From positions 24,102,628 through 24,166,627 of the forward strand of contig NC_065576.1 in NCBI RefSeq assembly GCF_937616625.2: 64,000 nt of DNA, in the 5' to 3' direction. The notes below the pieces were generated by a model that did no database searches, was not told where the DNA came from, and saw only the letters and a list, made by a program, of their open reading frames with translations. The DNA comes from Mercurialis annua (Eukaryota; Streptophyta; Magnoliopsida; Malpighiales; Euphorbiaceae). Numbering within the stretch: position 1 is the first letter of the stretch; each line of letters begins with the position of its first letter. Of the stretch, positions 1 through 13,809 are shown piece by piece. Position numbers and translations under genes: made by a program.

Positions 1-3000
1 ACAAAACCAAACGTTTAAAACGTTACGAAACAAATCCAAACATTTCACATTTTTAGCAATTTACGTCAAACCTGTACAAACGTTACGAAGCAAAACCAAG
101 CGTTTCACCTTTTTAGCAATTGAAGCCAAACGTTTACAAACGTTACGAAACAAATCCAAGCGTTTCACCTTTTTAGCAATTTATGCCAAACGTTTACAAA
201 CGTTGAGAAACAAATCCAAGTGTTTCACCTTTGTAGGAATATACGCCAAACGTTACGAAACAAATCCAAATGTTTCACATTTTTAGCAATTTACGCCAAA
301 CCTGTACAAACGTTACGAAACAAATCATAACGTTTCACATTTTTAGCAATTTATGCCAAACCTGTACAAACGTTACGAAACAAAACCAAACGTTTCACCT
401 TTTTAGCAATTTATGCCAAACATTTACAAACGTTATGAAACAAATCCAAGCGTTTCACCTTTTTAGCAATTTAAGCCAAATGTTTACAAACGTTACGAAA
501 CAAATCCACACGTTTCACCTTTTTAGCGATTTAAGCCAAATGTTTACAAACATTTCACCTTTTTAGCGATTTAAGCCAAACGTTTACAAACGTTACAAAA
601 CTAATCCCAATGTTTAAAACGTTACGAAACCCTTTTTAGAGATTTAAGCCAAACGTTTACAAACGTTTAGAAACAAATCCAAACATTTCACCTTTTTAGT
701 GATTTAAGCCAAACGTTTACAAACGTTACGATACTAATCCCAATGTTTAAAACGTTACGAAACCCTTTTTAGCAATTTAAGCCAAACGGTTAGAAACGTT
801 ACGAAACAAATCCAAATGTTTTACCTTTTGAGATATTTAAAACAAACCTTTACAAACGTTACCAAACAAATCCAAACGTTTCCCCTTTTTAGCGATTCAA
901 GCCAAACGTTTACAAACGTTACGAAACTAATCCCAATGTTTAAAACGTTACGAAACCCTTTTTAGCAATTTAAGCCAAACGGCTAGAAACGTTACGAAAC
1001 AAATCCAAATGTTTTATCTTTTGAGCTATTTAAAACAAACCTTTACAAACGTTACGAAACAAATCCAAACGTTTCCTCTTTTTAGCGATTTAAACCAAAC
1101 GTTTACAAACGTTACGAAATAATAAACATTACGAAACAAAACCAAACGTTTCACCTTTTTAGCAATTTATGCCAAACATTTACAAACGTTATGAAACAAA
1201 TCCAAGCGTTTCACCTTTTTAGCAATTTAAGCCAAATGTTTACAAACGTGACGAAACAAATCCACACGTTTCACCTTTTTAGCGATTTAAGCCAAATGTT
1301 TACAAACATTTCACCTTTTTAGCGATTTAAGCCAAACGTTTACAAACGTTACGAAACTAATCCCAATGTTTAAAACGTTACGAAACCCTTTTTAGAGATT
1401 TAAGCCAAACGTTTACAAACGTTAAGAAACAAATCCAAACATTTCACCTTTTTAGTGATTTAAGCCAAACGTTTACAAACATTACGATTCTAATCCCAAT
1501 GTTTAAAACGTTACGAAACCCTTTTTAGCAATTTAAGCCAAACGGTTAGAAACGTTACGAAACAAATCCAAATGTTTTACCTTTTGAGATATTTAAAACA
1601 AACCTTTACAAACGTTACCAAACAAATCCAAACGTTTCCCCTTTTTAGCGATTCAAGCCAAACGTTTACAAACGTTACGAAACTAATCCCAATGTTTAAA
1701 ACGTTACGAAACCCTTTTTAGCAATTTTAGCCAAACGGTTAGAAACGTTACGCAACAAATCCAAATGTTTTATCTTTTGAGCTATTTAAAATAAACCTTT
1801 ACAAACGTTACGAAACAAATCCAAACGTTTCCTCTTTTTAGCGATTTAAACCAAACGTTTACAAACGTTACGAAATAATAAACATTACGAAACAAAACCA
1901 AACGTTTCACCTTTTTAGCAATTTATGCCAAACATTTACAAACGTTATGAAACAAATCCAAGCGTTTCACCTTTTTAGCAATTTAAGCCAAATGTTTACA
2001 AACGTTACGAAACAAATCCACACGTTTCACCTTTTTAGCGATTTAAGCCAAATGTTTACAAACATTTCACCTTTTTAGCGATTTAAGCCAAACGTTTACA
2101 AACGTTACGAAACTAATCCCAATGTTTAAAACGTTACGAAACCCTTTTTAGAGATTTAAGCCAAACGTTTACAAACGTTAAGAAACAAATCCAAACATTT
2201 CACCTTTTTAGTGATTTAAGCCAAACGTTTACAAACATTACGATTCTAATCCCAATGTTTAAAACGTTACGAAACCCTTTTTAGCAATTTAAGCCAAACG
2301 GTTAGAAACGTTACGAAACAAATCCAAATGTTTTACCTTTTGAGATATTTAAAACAAACCTTTACAAACGTTACCAAACAAATCCAAACGTTTCCCCTTT
2401 TTAGCGATTCAAGCCAAACGTTTACAAACGTTACGAAACTAATCCCAATGTTTAAAACGTTACGAAACCCTTTTTAGCAATTTTAGCCAAACGGTTAGAA
2501 ACGTTACGCAACAAATCCAAATGTTTTATCTTTTGAGCTATTTAAAATAAACCTTTACAAACGTTACGAAACAAATCCAAACGTTTCCTCTTTTTAGCGA
2601 TTTAAACCAAACGTTTACAAACGTTACGAAATAATAAACATTACGAAACAAAACCAAACGTTTCACCTTTTTAGCAATTTATGCCAAACATTTACAAACG
2701 TTATGAAACAAATCCAAGCGTTTCACCTTTTTAGCAATTTAAGCCAAATGTTTACAAACGTTACGAAACAAATCCACACGTTTCACCTTTTTAGCGATTT
2801 AAGCCAAATGTTTACAAACATTTCACCTTTTTAGCGATTTAAGCCAAACGTTTACAAACGTTACGAAACTAATCCCAATGTTTAAAACGTTACGAAACCC
2901 TTTTTAGAGATTTAAGCCAAACGTTTACAAACGTTAAGAAACAAATCCAAACATTTCACCTTTTTAGTGATTTAAGCCAAACGTTTACAAACATTACGAT

Positions 3001-4074
3001 ACTAATCCCAATGTTTAAAACGTTACGAAACCCTTTTTAGCAATTTAAGCCAAACGGTTAGAAACGTTACGAAACAAATCCAAATGTTTTACCTTTTGAG
3101 ATATTTAAAACAAACCCTTACAAACGTTACCAAACAAATCCAAACGTTTCCCCTTTTTAGCGATTCAAGCCAAACGTTTACAAACGTTACGAAACTAATC
3201 CCAATGTTTAAAACGTTACGAAACCCTTTTTAGCAATTTAAGCCAAACGGTTAGAAACGTTACAAAACAAATCCAAATGTTTTATCTTTTGAGCTATTTA
3301 AAACAAACCTTTACAAACGTTACGAAACAAATCCAAACGTTTCCCCTTTTTAGCGATTTAAACCAAACGTTTACAAACGTTACGAAATAATAAACATTAC
3401 GAAACAAAACCAAACGTTTCACCTTTTTAGCAATTTATGCCAAACATTTACAAACGTTATGAAACAAATCCAAGCGTTTCACCTTTTTAGCAATTTAAGC
3501 CAAATGTTTACAAACGTTACGAAACAAATCCACACGTTTCACCTTTTTAGCGATTTAAGCCAAATGTTTACAAACATTTCACCTTTTTAGCGATTTAAGC
3601 CAAACGTTTACAAACGTTACGAAACTAATCCCAATGTTTAAAACGTTACGAAACCCTTTTTAGAGATTTAAGCCAAACGTTTACAAACGTTAAGAAACAA
3701 ATCCAAATATTTCACCTTTTTAGTGATTTAAGCCAAACGTTTACAAACATTACGATACTAATCCCAATGTTTAAAACGTTACGAAACCCTTTTTAGCAAT
3801 TTAAGCCAAACGGTTAGAAACGTTACGAAACAAATCCAAATGTTTTACCTTTTGAGATATTTAAAACAAACCCTTACAAACGTTACCAAACAAATCCAAA
3901 CGTTTCCCCTTTTTAGCGATTCAAGCCAAACGTTTACAAACGTTACGAAACTAATCCCAATGTTTAAAACGTTACGAAACCCTTTTTAGCAATTTAAGCC
4001 AAACGGTTAGAAACGTTACAAAACAAATCCAAATGTTTTATCTTTTGAGCTATTTAAAACAAACCTTTACAAAC
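1..4074 (+). repeat. Satellite, 756-bp higher-order repeat array
   Basis: Tandem 60-bp satellite arranged in a 756-bp HOR. I used the 20-mer GTTACGAAATAATAAACATT as a once-per-unit landmark. It occurs at 1111, 1867, 2623, 3379 and 4075, giving spacings of 756, 756, 756 and 696. The last unit lacks exactly one 60-bp monomer. Positions 1-370 are the tail of a longer 1580-type unit, and the 756-type body starts at about 371. Copies are nearly identical. Units 1111 and 1867 share private variants (GATTC near 1487 and 2246, ACGCAAC, AATTTTAGCC). Units 2623 and 3379 share others (ACCCTTACAAACG, ACGTTACAAAAC), so they form adjacent twins. Full 60-bp monomers are mixed with 29-bp and 44-bp shortened ones. 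No gene is seen; the 98-codon frame at 270-566 is a repeat by-product. Confidence 0.96.
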
Positions 4075-5901
4075 GTTACGAAATAATAAACATTACGAAA
4101 CAAAACCAAACGTTTACAAACTTTACGAAACAATTACAAGCGTTTCACCTTTTTTGCAATTTAAGCCAAACGTTTACAAACGTTACAAAACAAATCCAAG
4201 CGTTTCACCTTTTTAGCAATTTAAGCCAAACGTTTACAAATGTTACGAAACAAATCCAAGCGTTTCACCTTTTCAGCAATTTAAGCCAAACGTTTACAAA
4301 CATTACGAAACAAACCCAAACGTTTTATCTTTTTAGCGATTTAAGCCAAACATTTACAAACATTACGAAACAAATCCAAATGTTTCGAATTTTTAGAGAT
4401 TTAAGCCAAACGTTTACAAACGTTACCAAACAAATCCAAACGTTTCTCTTTTTTAGCAAGCCAAACGTTTACAGACGTTTCGAAACAAATTCAAACGCTT
4501 CGCCTTTTTAGCGATTTAAGCCAAACGTTTACAAACGTTACGAAACAAAACCAAACGTTTAAAACGTTACGAAACAAATCCAAACGTTTCACATTTTTAG
4601 CAATTTACGCCAATCGTTTACAAACGTTGCAAAACAAATCCAAGTGTTTCACCTTTGTAGGAATATACGCCAAACGTTTACAAACCTTACGAAACAAATC
4701 CAAATGTTTCACATTTTTAGCAATTTACGCCAAACCTGTACAAACGTTACGAAACAAATCCAAACGTTTCACATTTTTAGCAATTTACGCCAAACCTGTA
4801 CAAACGTTACGAAACAAATCCAAGCGTTTCACCTTTTTAACAGTTTAAGCCAAACGTTTACAAACGTTGCGAAACAAATCCAAGTGTTTCACCTTTGTAG
4901 GAATATAGGCCAAACGTTTACAAATGTTACGAAACAAATCCAAATGTTATACATTTTTAGCAATATACGCCAAACCTGTACAAATGTTACGAAACAAATC
5001 CAAACATTTCACATTTTTAGCAATTTACGTCAAACCTGTACAAATGTTACCAAACAAAACCAAGCGTTTCACCTTTTTAGCAATTTAAGCCAAACATTTA
5101 CAAACATTACGAAACAAATCCAAGCGTTTCACGTTTTCAGCAATTTAAGCCAAACGTTTACAAACTTTACGAAACAAATCCAAGTGTTTCACCTTTGTAG
5201 GAATATACGCCAAACGTTTACAAACTTTACGAAACAAATCCAAATGTTTCACCGTTTTAGCGATTTAAGCCTAACGTTTACAAATGTTACGAAACAAAAC
5301 CAAACATTTCACCTTTTAAGCAATTTAAGACAAACGTTACGAAACAAATCCAAACATTTGACCTTTTTAGCGATTTAAGCCAAACGTTTACAAACGTTAC
5401 GAAACAAATCCACACGTTTCTACTTTTTAGAGATTTAAGCCAAACGTTTACAAACGTTAAGAAACAAATCCAAACATTTCACCTATTTAGTGATTTAAGC
5501 CAAACGTTTACAAACGTTACGATACTAATCCCAATGTTTAAAACGTTACGAAACCCTTTTTAGCAATTTAAGCCAAACGGTTAGAAACGTTACGAAACAA
5601 ATCCAAATCTTTTACCTTTTGAGATATTTAAAACAAACCTTTACAAACGTTACGAAACAAATCCAAACGTTTCCCCTTTTTAGCGATTCAAGCCAAACGT
5701 TTACAAACGTTACGAAACTAATCCCAATATTTAAAACGTTACGAAACCCTTTTTAGCAATTTAAGCCAAACAGTTAGAAACGTTACGAAACAAATCCAAA
5801 TGTTTTATCTTTTGAGCTATTTAAAACAAACCTTTACAAACGTTACGAAACAAATCCAAACGTTTCCCCTTTTTAGCGATTTAAACCAAACGTTTACAAA
5901 C
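4075..5901 (+). repeat. Satellite, single 1827-bp unit (possible ancestral HOR form)
   Basis: One landmark-to-landmark unit of 1827 bp between the 756-bp and 1138-bp arrays. It consists mostly of full-length 60-bp monomers and includes monomer types absent from the shorter HORs, such as the TTTAACAGTTTAAGCC and GGAATATAGGCC variants near 4840 and 4910. It holds the longest repeat-derived open frame in the window (4644-5378, 244 codons from a GTG, 20-residue period). A very similar unit occurs at 26168-28004 (1837 bp). Its 5' part matches the start of the 1580 unit and its 3' part matches the 1138 A-type unit, so it could be close to the ancestral form. That last point is inference. Confidence 0.9.
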
Positions 5902-8900
5902 GTTACGAAATAATAAACATTACGAAACAAAACCAAACATTTACAAACTTTACGAAACAAATCCAAGCGTTTCACCTTTTTTGCAATTTAAGCCAAACGT
6001 TTACAAACGTTACAAAACAAATCCAAGCGTCTCACCTTTTTGGCAAATTAAGCCAAACGTTTACAAACGTTACGAAACAAATCCAAGCGTTTCACCTTTT
6101 CAGCAATTTAAGCCAAACGTTTAAAAACATTACGAAACAAATCCAAAACGTATTATCTTTTTAGCGATTTAAGCCAAACATTTACAAACATTACGAAACA
6201 AATCCAAATGTTTCGAATTTTTAGAGATTTAAGCCAAACGTTTACAAACGTTACCAAACAAATCCAAACGTTTCTCTTTTTTAGCAAGCCAAACGTTTAA
6301 AACGTTACGAAACAAATCCAAGTGTTTCACCTTTGTAGGAATATACGCCAAACGTTTACAAACTTTACGAAACAAATCCAAATGTTTCACCGTTTTAGCG
6401 ATTTAAGCCTAACGTTTACAAATGTTACGAAACAAAACCAAACATTTCACCTTTTAAGCAATTTAAGACAAACGTTACGAAACAAATCCAAACGTTTGAC
6501 CTTTTTAGCGATTTAAGCCAAACGTTTACAAACGTTACGAAACAAATCCACACGTTTCTACTTTTTAGAGATTTAAGCCAAACGTTTACAAACGTTAAGA
6601 AACAAATCCAAACATTTCACCTATTTAGTGATTTAAGCCAAACGTTTACAAACGTTACGATACTAATCCCAATGTTTAAAACGTTACGAAACCCTTTTTA
6701 GCAATTTAAGCCAAACGGTTAGAAACGTTACGAAACAAATCCAAATCTTTTACCTTTTGAGATATTTAAAACAAACCTTTACAAACGTTACGAAACAAAT
6801 CCAAACGTTTCCCCTTTTTAGCGATTCAAGCCAAACGTTTACAAACGTTACGAAACTAATCCCAATATTTAAAACGTTACGAAACCCTTTTTAGCAATTT
6901 AAGCCAAACAGTTAGAAACGTTACGAAACAAATCCAAATGTTTTATCTTTTGAGCTATTTAAAACAAACCTTTACAAACGTTACGAAACAAATCCAAACG
7001 TTTCCCCTTTTTAGCGATTTAAACCAAACGTTTACAAACGTTACGAAATAATAAACATTACGAAACAAAACCAAACATTTACAAACTTTACGAAACAAAT
7101 CCAAGCGTTTCACCTTTTTTGCAATTTAAGCCAAACGTTTACAAACGTTACAAAACAAATCCAAGCGTTTCACGTTTTTAGCAAATTAAGCCAAACGTTT
7201 ACAAACGTTACGAAACAAATCCAAGCGTTTCACCTTTTCAGCAATTTAAGCCAAACGTTTAAAAACATTACGAAACAAATCCAAAACGTATTATCTTTTT
7301 AGCGATTTAAGCCAAACATTTACAAACATTACGAAACAAATCCAAATGTTTCGAATTTTTAGAGATTTAAGCCAAACGTTTCCAAACGTTACCAAACAAA
7401 TCCAAACGTTTCTCTTTTTTAGCAAGCCAAACGTTTAAAACGTTACGAATCAAATCCAAACATTTCACATTTTTAGCAATTTACGCCAAACCTGTACAAA
7501 CGTTACGAAACAAAACCAAGCGTTTCACCTTTTTAGCAATTGAAGCCAAACGTTTACAAACGTTACGAAACAAATCCAAGCATTTCACCTTTTTAGCAAT
7601 TTATGCCAAACGTTACGAAACAAATCCAAACGTTTGACCTTTTTAGCGATTTAAGCCAAACGTTTACAAACGTTACGAAACAAATCCACACGTTTCTACT
7701 TTTTAGAGATTTAAGCCAAACGTTTACAAACGTTAAGAAACAAATCCAAACATTTCACCTATTTAGTGATTTAAGCCAAACGTTTACAAACGTTACGATA
7801 CTAATCCCAATGTTTAAAACGTTACGAAACCCTTTTTAGCAATTTAAGCCAAACGGTTAGAAACGTTACGAAACAAATCCAAATCTTTTACCTTTTGAGA
7901 TATTTAAAACAAACCTTTACAAACGTTACGAAACAAATCCAAACGTTTCCCCTTTTTAGCGATTCAAGCCAAACGTTTACAAACGTTACGAAACTAATCC
8001 CAATATTTAAAACGTTACGAAACCCTTTTTAGCAATTTAAGCCAAACAGTTAGAAACGTTACGAAACAAATCCAAATGTTTTATCTTTTGAGCTATTTAA
8101 AACAAACCTTTACAAACGTTACGAAACAAATCCAAACGTTTCCCCTTTTTAGCGATTTAAACCAAACGTTTACAAACGTTACGAAATAATAAACATTACG
8201 AAACAAAACCAAACATTTACAAACTTTACGAAACAAATCCAAGCGTTTCACCTTTTTTGCAATTTAAGCCAAACGTTTACAAACGTTACAAAACAAATCC
8301 AAGCGTCTCACCTTTTTAGCAAATTAAGCCAAACGTTTACAAACGTTACGAAACAAATCCAAGCGTTTCACCTTTTCAGCAATTTAAGCCAAACGTTTAA
8401 AAACATTACGAAACAAATCCAAAACGTATTATCTTTTTAGCGATTTAAGCCAAACATTTACAAACATTACGAAACAAATCCAAATGTTTCGAATTTTTAG
8501 AGATTTAAGCCAAACGTTTACAAACGTTACCAAACAAATCCAAACGTTTCTCTTTTTTAGCAAGCCAAACGTTTAAAACGTTACGAAACAAATCCAAGTG
8601 TTTCACCTTTGTAGGAATATACGCCAAACGTTTACAAACTTTACGAAACAAATCCAAATGTTTCACCGTTTTAGCGATTTAAGCCTAACGTTTACAAATG
8701 TTACGAAACAAAACCAAACATTTCACCTTTTAAGCAATTTAAGACAAACGTTACGAAACAAATCCAAACGTTTGACCTTTTTAGCGATTTAAGCCAAACG
8801 TTTACAAACGTTACGAAACAAATCCACACGTTTCTACTTTTTAGAGATTTAAGCCAAACGTTTACAAACGTTAAGAAACAAATCCAAACATTTCACCTAT

Positions 8901-11900
8901 TTAGTGATTTAAGCCCAACGTTTACAAACGTTACGAAACCCTTTTTAGCAATTTAAGCCAAACGGTTAGAAACGTTACGAAACAAATCCAAATCTTTTAC
9001 CTTTTGAGATATTTAAAACAAACCTTTACAAACGTTACGAAACAAATCCAAACGTTTCCCCTTTTTAGCGATTCAAGCCAAACGTTTACAAACGTTACGA
9101 AACTAATCCCAATATTTAAAACGTTACGAAACCCTTTTTAGCAATTTAAGCCAAACAATTAGAAACGTTACGAAACAAATCCAAATGTTTTATCTTTTGA
9201 GCTATTTAAAACAAACCTTTACAAACGTTACGAAACAAATCCAAACGTTTCCCCTTTTTAGCGATTTAAACCAAACGTTTACAAACGTTACGAAATAATA
9301 AACATTACGAAACAAAACCAAACATTTACAAACTTTACGAAACAAATCCAAGCGTTTCACCTTTTTTGCAATTTAAGCCAAACGTTTACAAACGTTACAA
9401 AACAAATCCAAGCGTCTCACCTTTTTAGCAAATTAAGCCAAACGTTTACAAACGTTACGAAACAAATCCAAGCGTTTCACCTTTTCAGCAATTTAAGCCA
9501 AACGTTTAAAAACATTACGAAACAAATCCAAAACGTATTATCTTTTTAGCGATTTAAGCCAAACATTTACAAACATTACGAAACAAATCCAAATGTTTCG
9601 AATTTTTAGAGATTTAAGCCAAACGTTTACAAACGTTACCAAACAAATCCAAACGTTTCTCTTTTTTAGCAAGCCAAACGTTTAAAACGTTACGAAACAA
9701 ATCCAAGTGTTTCACCTTTGTAGGAATATACGCCAAACGTTTACAAACTTTACGAAACAAATCCAAATGTTTCACCGTTTTAGCGATTTAAGCCTAACGT
9801 TTACAAATGTTACGAAACAAAACCAAACATTTCACCTTTTAAGCAATTTAAGACAAACGTTACGAAACAAATCCAAACGTTTGACCTTTTTAGCGATTTA
9901 AGCCAAACGTTTACAAACGTTACGAAACAAATCCACACGTTTCTACTTTTTAGAGATTTAAGCCAAACGTTTACAAACGTTAAGAAACAAATCCAAACAT
10001 TTCACCTATTTAGTGATTTAAGCCAAACGTTTACAAACGTTACGATACTAATCCCAATGTTTAAAACGTTACGAAACCCTTTTTAGCAATTTAAGCCAAA
10101 CGGTTAGAAACGTTACGAAACAAATCCAAATCTTTTACCTTTTGAGATATTTAAAACAAACCTTTACAAACGTTACGAAACAAATCCAAACGTTTCCCCT
10201 TTTTAGCGATTCAAGCCAAACGTTTACAAACGTTACGAAACTAATCCCAATATTTAAAACGTTACGAAACCCTTTTTAGCAATTTAAGCCAAACAGTTAG
10301 AAACGTTACGAAACAAATCCAAATGTTTTATCTTTTGAGCTATTTAAAACAAACCTTTACAAACGTTACGAAACAAATCCAAACGTTTCCCCTTTTTAGC
10401 GATTTAAACCAAACGTTTACAAACGTTACGAAATAATAAACATTACGAAACAAAACCAAACATTTCCAAACTTTACGAAACAAATCCAAGCGTTTCACCT
10501 TTTTTGCAATTTAAGCCAAACGTTTACAAACGTTACAAAACAAATCCAAGCGTTTCACGTTTTTAGCAAATTAAGCCAAACGTTTACAAACGTTACGAAA
10601 CAAATCCAAGCGTTTCACCTTTTTAGCAATTTAAGCCAAACGTTTACAAACATTACGAAACAAATCCAAAACGTATTATCTTTTTAGCGATTTAAGCCAA
10701 ACATTTACAAACATTACGAAACAAATCCAAATGTTTCGAATTTTTAGAGATTTAAGCCAAACGTTTCCAAACGTTACCAAACAAATCCAAACGTTTCTCT
10801 TTTTTAGCAAGCCAAACGTTTAAAACGTTACGAATCAAATCCAAACATTTCACATTTTTAGCAATTTACGCCAAACCTGTACAAACGTTACGAAACAAAA
10901 CCAAGCGTTTCACCTTTTTAGCAATTGAAGCCAAACGTTTACAAACGTTACGAAACAAATCCAAGCATTTCACCTTTTTAGCAATTTATGCCAAACGTTA
11001 CGAAACAAATCCAAACGTTTGACCTTTTTAGCGATTTAAGCCAAACGTTTACAAACGTTACGAAACAAATCCACACGTTTCTACTTTTTAGAGATTTAAG
11101 CCAAACGTTTACAAACGTTAAGAAACAAATCCAAACATTTCACCTATTTAGTGATTTAAGCCAAACGTTTACAAACGTTACGATACTAATCCCAATGTTT
11201 AAAACGTTACGAAACCCTTTTTAGCAATTTAAGCCAAACGGTTAGAAACGTTACGAAACAAATCCAAATCTTTTACCTTTTGAGATATTTAAAACAAACC
11301 TTTACAAACGTTACGAAACAAATCCAAACGTTTCCCCTTTTTAGCGATTCAAGCCAAACGTTTACAAACGTTACGAAACTAATCCCAATATTTAAAACGT
11401 TACGAAACCCTTTTTAGCAATTTAAGCCAAACAGTTAGAAACGTTACGAAACAAATCCAAATGTTTTATCTTTTGAGCTATTTAAAACAAACCTTTACAA
11501 ACGTTACGAAACAAATCCAAACGTTTCCCCTTTTTAGCGATTTAAACCAAACGTTTACAAACGTTACGAAATAATAAACATTACGAAACAAAACCAAACA
11601 TTTCCAAACTTTACGAAACAAATCCAAGCGTTTCACCTTTTTTGCAATTTAAGCCAAACGTTTACAAACGTTACAAAACAAATCCAAGCGTTTCACGTTT
11701 TTAGCAAATTAAGCCAAACGTTTACAAACGTTACGAAACAAATCCAAGCGTTTCACCTTTTTAGCAATTTAAGCCAAACGTTTAAAAACATTACGAAACA
11801 AATCCAAAACGTATTATCTTTTTAGCGATTTAAGCCAAACATTTACAAACATTACGAAACAAATCCAAATGTTTCGAATTTTTAGAGATTTAAGCCAAAC

Positions 11901-13809
11901 GTTTCCAAACGTTACCAAACAAATCCAAACGTTTCTCTTTTTTAGCAAGCCAAACGTTTAAAACGTTACGAATCAAATCCAAACATTTCACATTTTTAGC
12001 AATTTACGCCAAACCTGTACAAACGTTACGAAACAAAACCAAGCGTTTCACCTTTTTAGCAATTTAAGCCAAACGTTTACAAACGTTACGAAACAAATCC
12101 AAGCATTTCACCTTTTTAGCAATTTATGCCAAACGTTACGAAACAAATCCAAACGTTTCACCTTTTTAGCGATTTAAGCCAAACGTTTACAAACGTTACG
12201 AAACAAATCCACACGTTTCTCCTTTTTAGTGATTTAAGCCAAACGTTTACAAACGTTAAGAAACAAATCCAAACATTTCACCTATTTAGTGATTTAAGCC
12301 AAACGTTTACAAACGTTACGATACTAATCCCAATGTTTAAAACGTTACGAAACCCTTTTTAGCAATTTAAGCCAAACGGTTAGAAACGTTACGAAACAAA
12401 TCCAAATCTTTTACCTTTTGAGATATTTAAAACAAACCTTTACAAACGTTACGAAACAAATCCAAACGTTTCCCCTTTTTAGCGATTCAAGCCAAACGTT
12501 TACAAACGTTACGAAACTAATCCCAATATTTAAAACGTTACGAAACCCTTTTTAGCAATTTAAGCCAAACAGTTAGAAACGTTACGAAACAAATCCAAAT
12601 GTTTTATCTTTTGAGCTATTTAAAACAAACCTTTACAAACGTTACGAAACAAATCCAAACGTTTCCCCTTTTTAGCGATTTAAACCAAACGTTTACAAAC
12701 GTTACGAAATAATAAACATTACGAAACAAAACCAAACATTTACAAACTTTACGAAACAAATCCAAGCGTTTCACCTTTTTTGCAATTTAAGGCAAACGTT
12801 TACAAACGTTACAAAACAAATCCAAGCGTCTCACCTTTTTAGCAAATTAAGCCAAACGTTTACAAACGTTACGAAACAAATCCAAGCGTTTCACCTTTTC
12901 AGCAATTTAAGCCAAACGTTTAAAAACATTACGAAACAAATCCAAAACGTATTATCTTTTTAGCGATTTAAGCCAAACATTTACAAACATTACAAAACAA
13001 ATCCAAATGTTTCGAATTTTTAGAGATTTAAGCCAAACGTTTACAAACGTTACCAAACAAATCCAAACGTTTCTCTTTTTTAGCAAGCCAAACGTTTAAA
13101 ACGTTACGAAACAAATCCAAGTGTTTCACCTTTGTAGGAATATACGCCAAACGTTTACAAACTTTACGAAACAAATCCAAATGTTTCACCGTTTTAGCGA
13201 TTTAAGCCTAACGTTTACAAATGTTACGAAACAAAACCAAACATTTCACCTTTTAAGCAATTTAAGACAAACGTTACGAAACAAATCCAAACGTTTGAAC
13301 TTTTTAGCGATTTAAGCCAAACGTTTACAAACGTTACGAAACAAATCCACACGTTTCTACTTTTTAGAGATTTAAGCCAAACGTTTACAAACGTTAAGAA
13401 ACAAATCCAAACATTTCACCTATTTAGTGATTTAAGCCAAACGTTTACAAACGTTACGAAACCCTTTTTAGCAATTTAAGCCAAACGGTTAGAAACGTTA
13501 CGAAACAAATCCAAATCTTTTACCTTTTGAGATATTTAAAACAAACCTTTACAAACGTTACGAAACAAATCCAAACGTTTCCCCTTTTTAGCGATTCAAG
13601 CCAAACGTTTACAAACGTTACGAAACTAATCCCAATATTTAAAACGTTACGAAACCCTTTTTAGCAATTTAAGCCAAACTGTTAGAAACGTTACGAAACA
13701 AATCCAAATGTTTTATCTTTTGAGCTATTTAAAACAAACCTTTACAAACGTTACGAAACAAATCCAAACGTTTCCCCTTTTTAGCGATTTAAACCAAACG
13801 TTTACAAAC
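5902..13809 (+). repeat. Satellite, 1138-bp higher-order repeat array (7 units)
   Basis: Landmarks at 5902, 7040, 8178, 9287, 10425, 11563, 12701 and 13810 give units of 1138, 1138, 1109, 1138, 1138, 1138 and 1109 bp. Two subtypes differ in a cassette of about 180 bp (three monomers) some 390-575 bp into the unit. Subtype A has TTTGTAGGAATATACGCC and starts at 5902, 8178, 9287 and 12701. Subtype B has GAATCAAATCCAAACATTTC and starts at 7040, 10425 and 11563. Both 1109-bp units (8178 and 12701) are A-type and share the same 29-bp deletion. The unit order is A B A-del A B B A-del. Copies are otherwise almost identical by eye. The 64- and 78-codon frames that recur here are repeat shadows. Confidence 0.96.
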
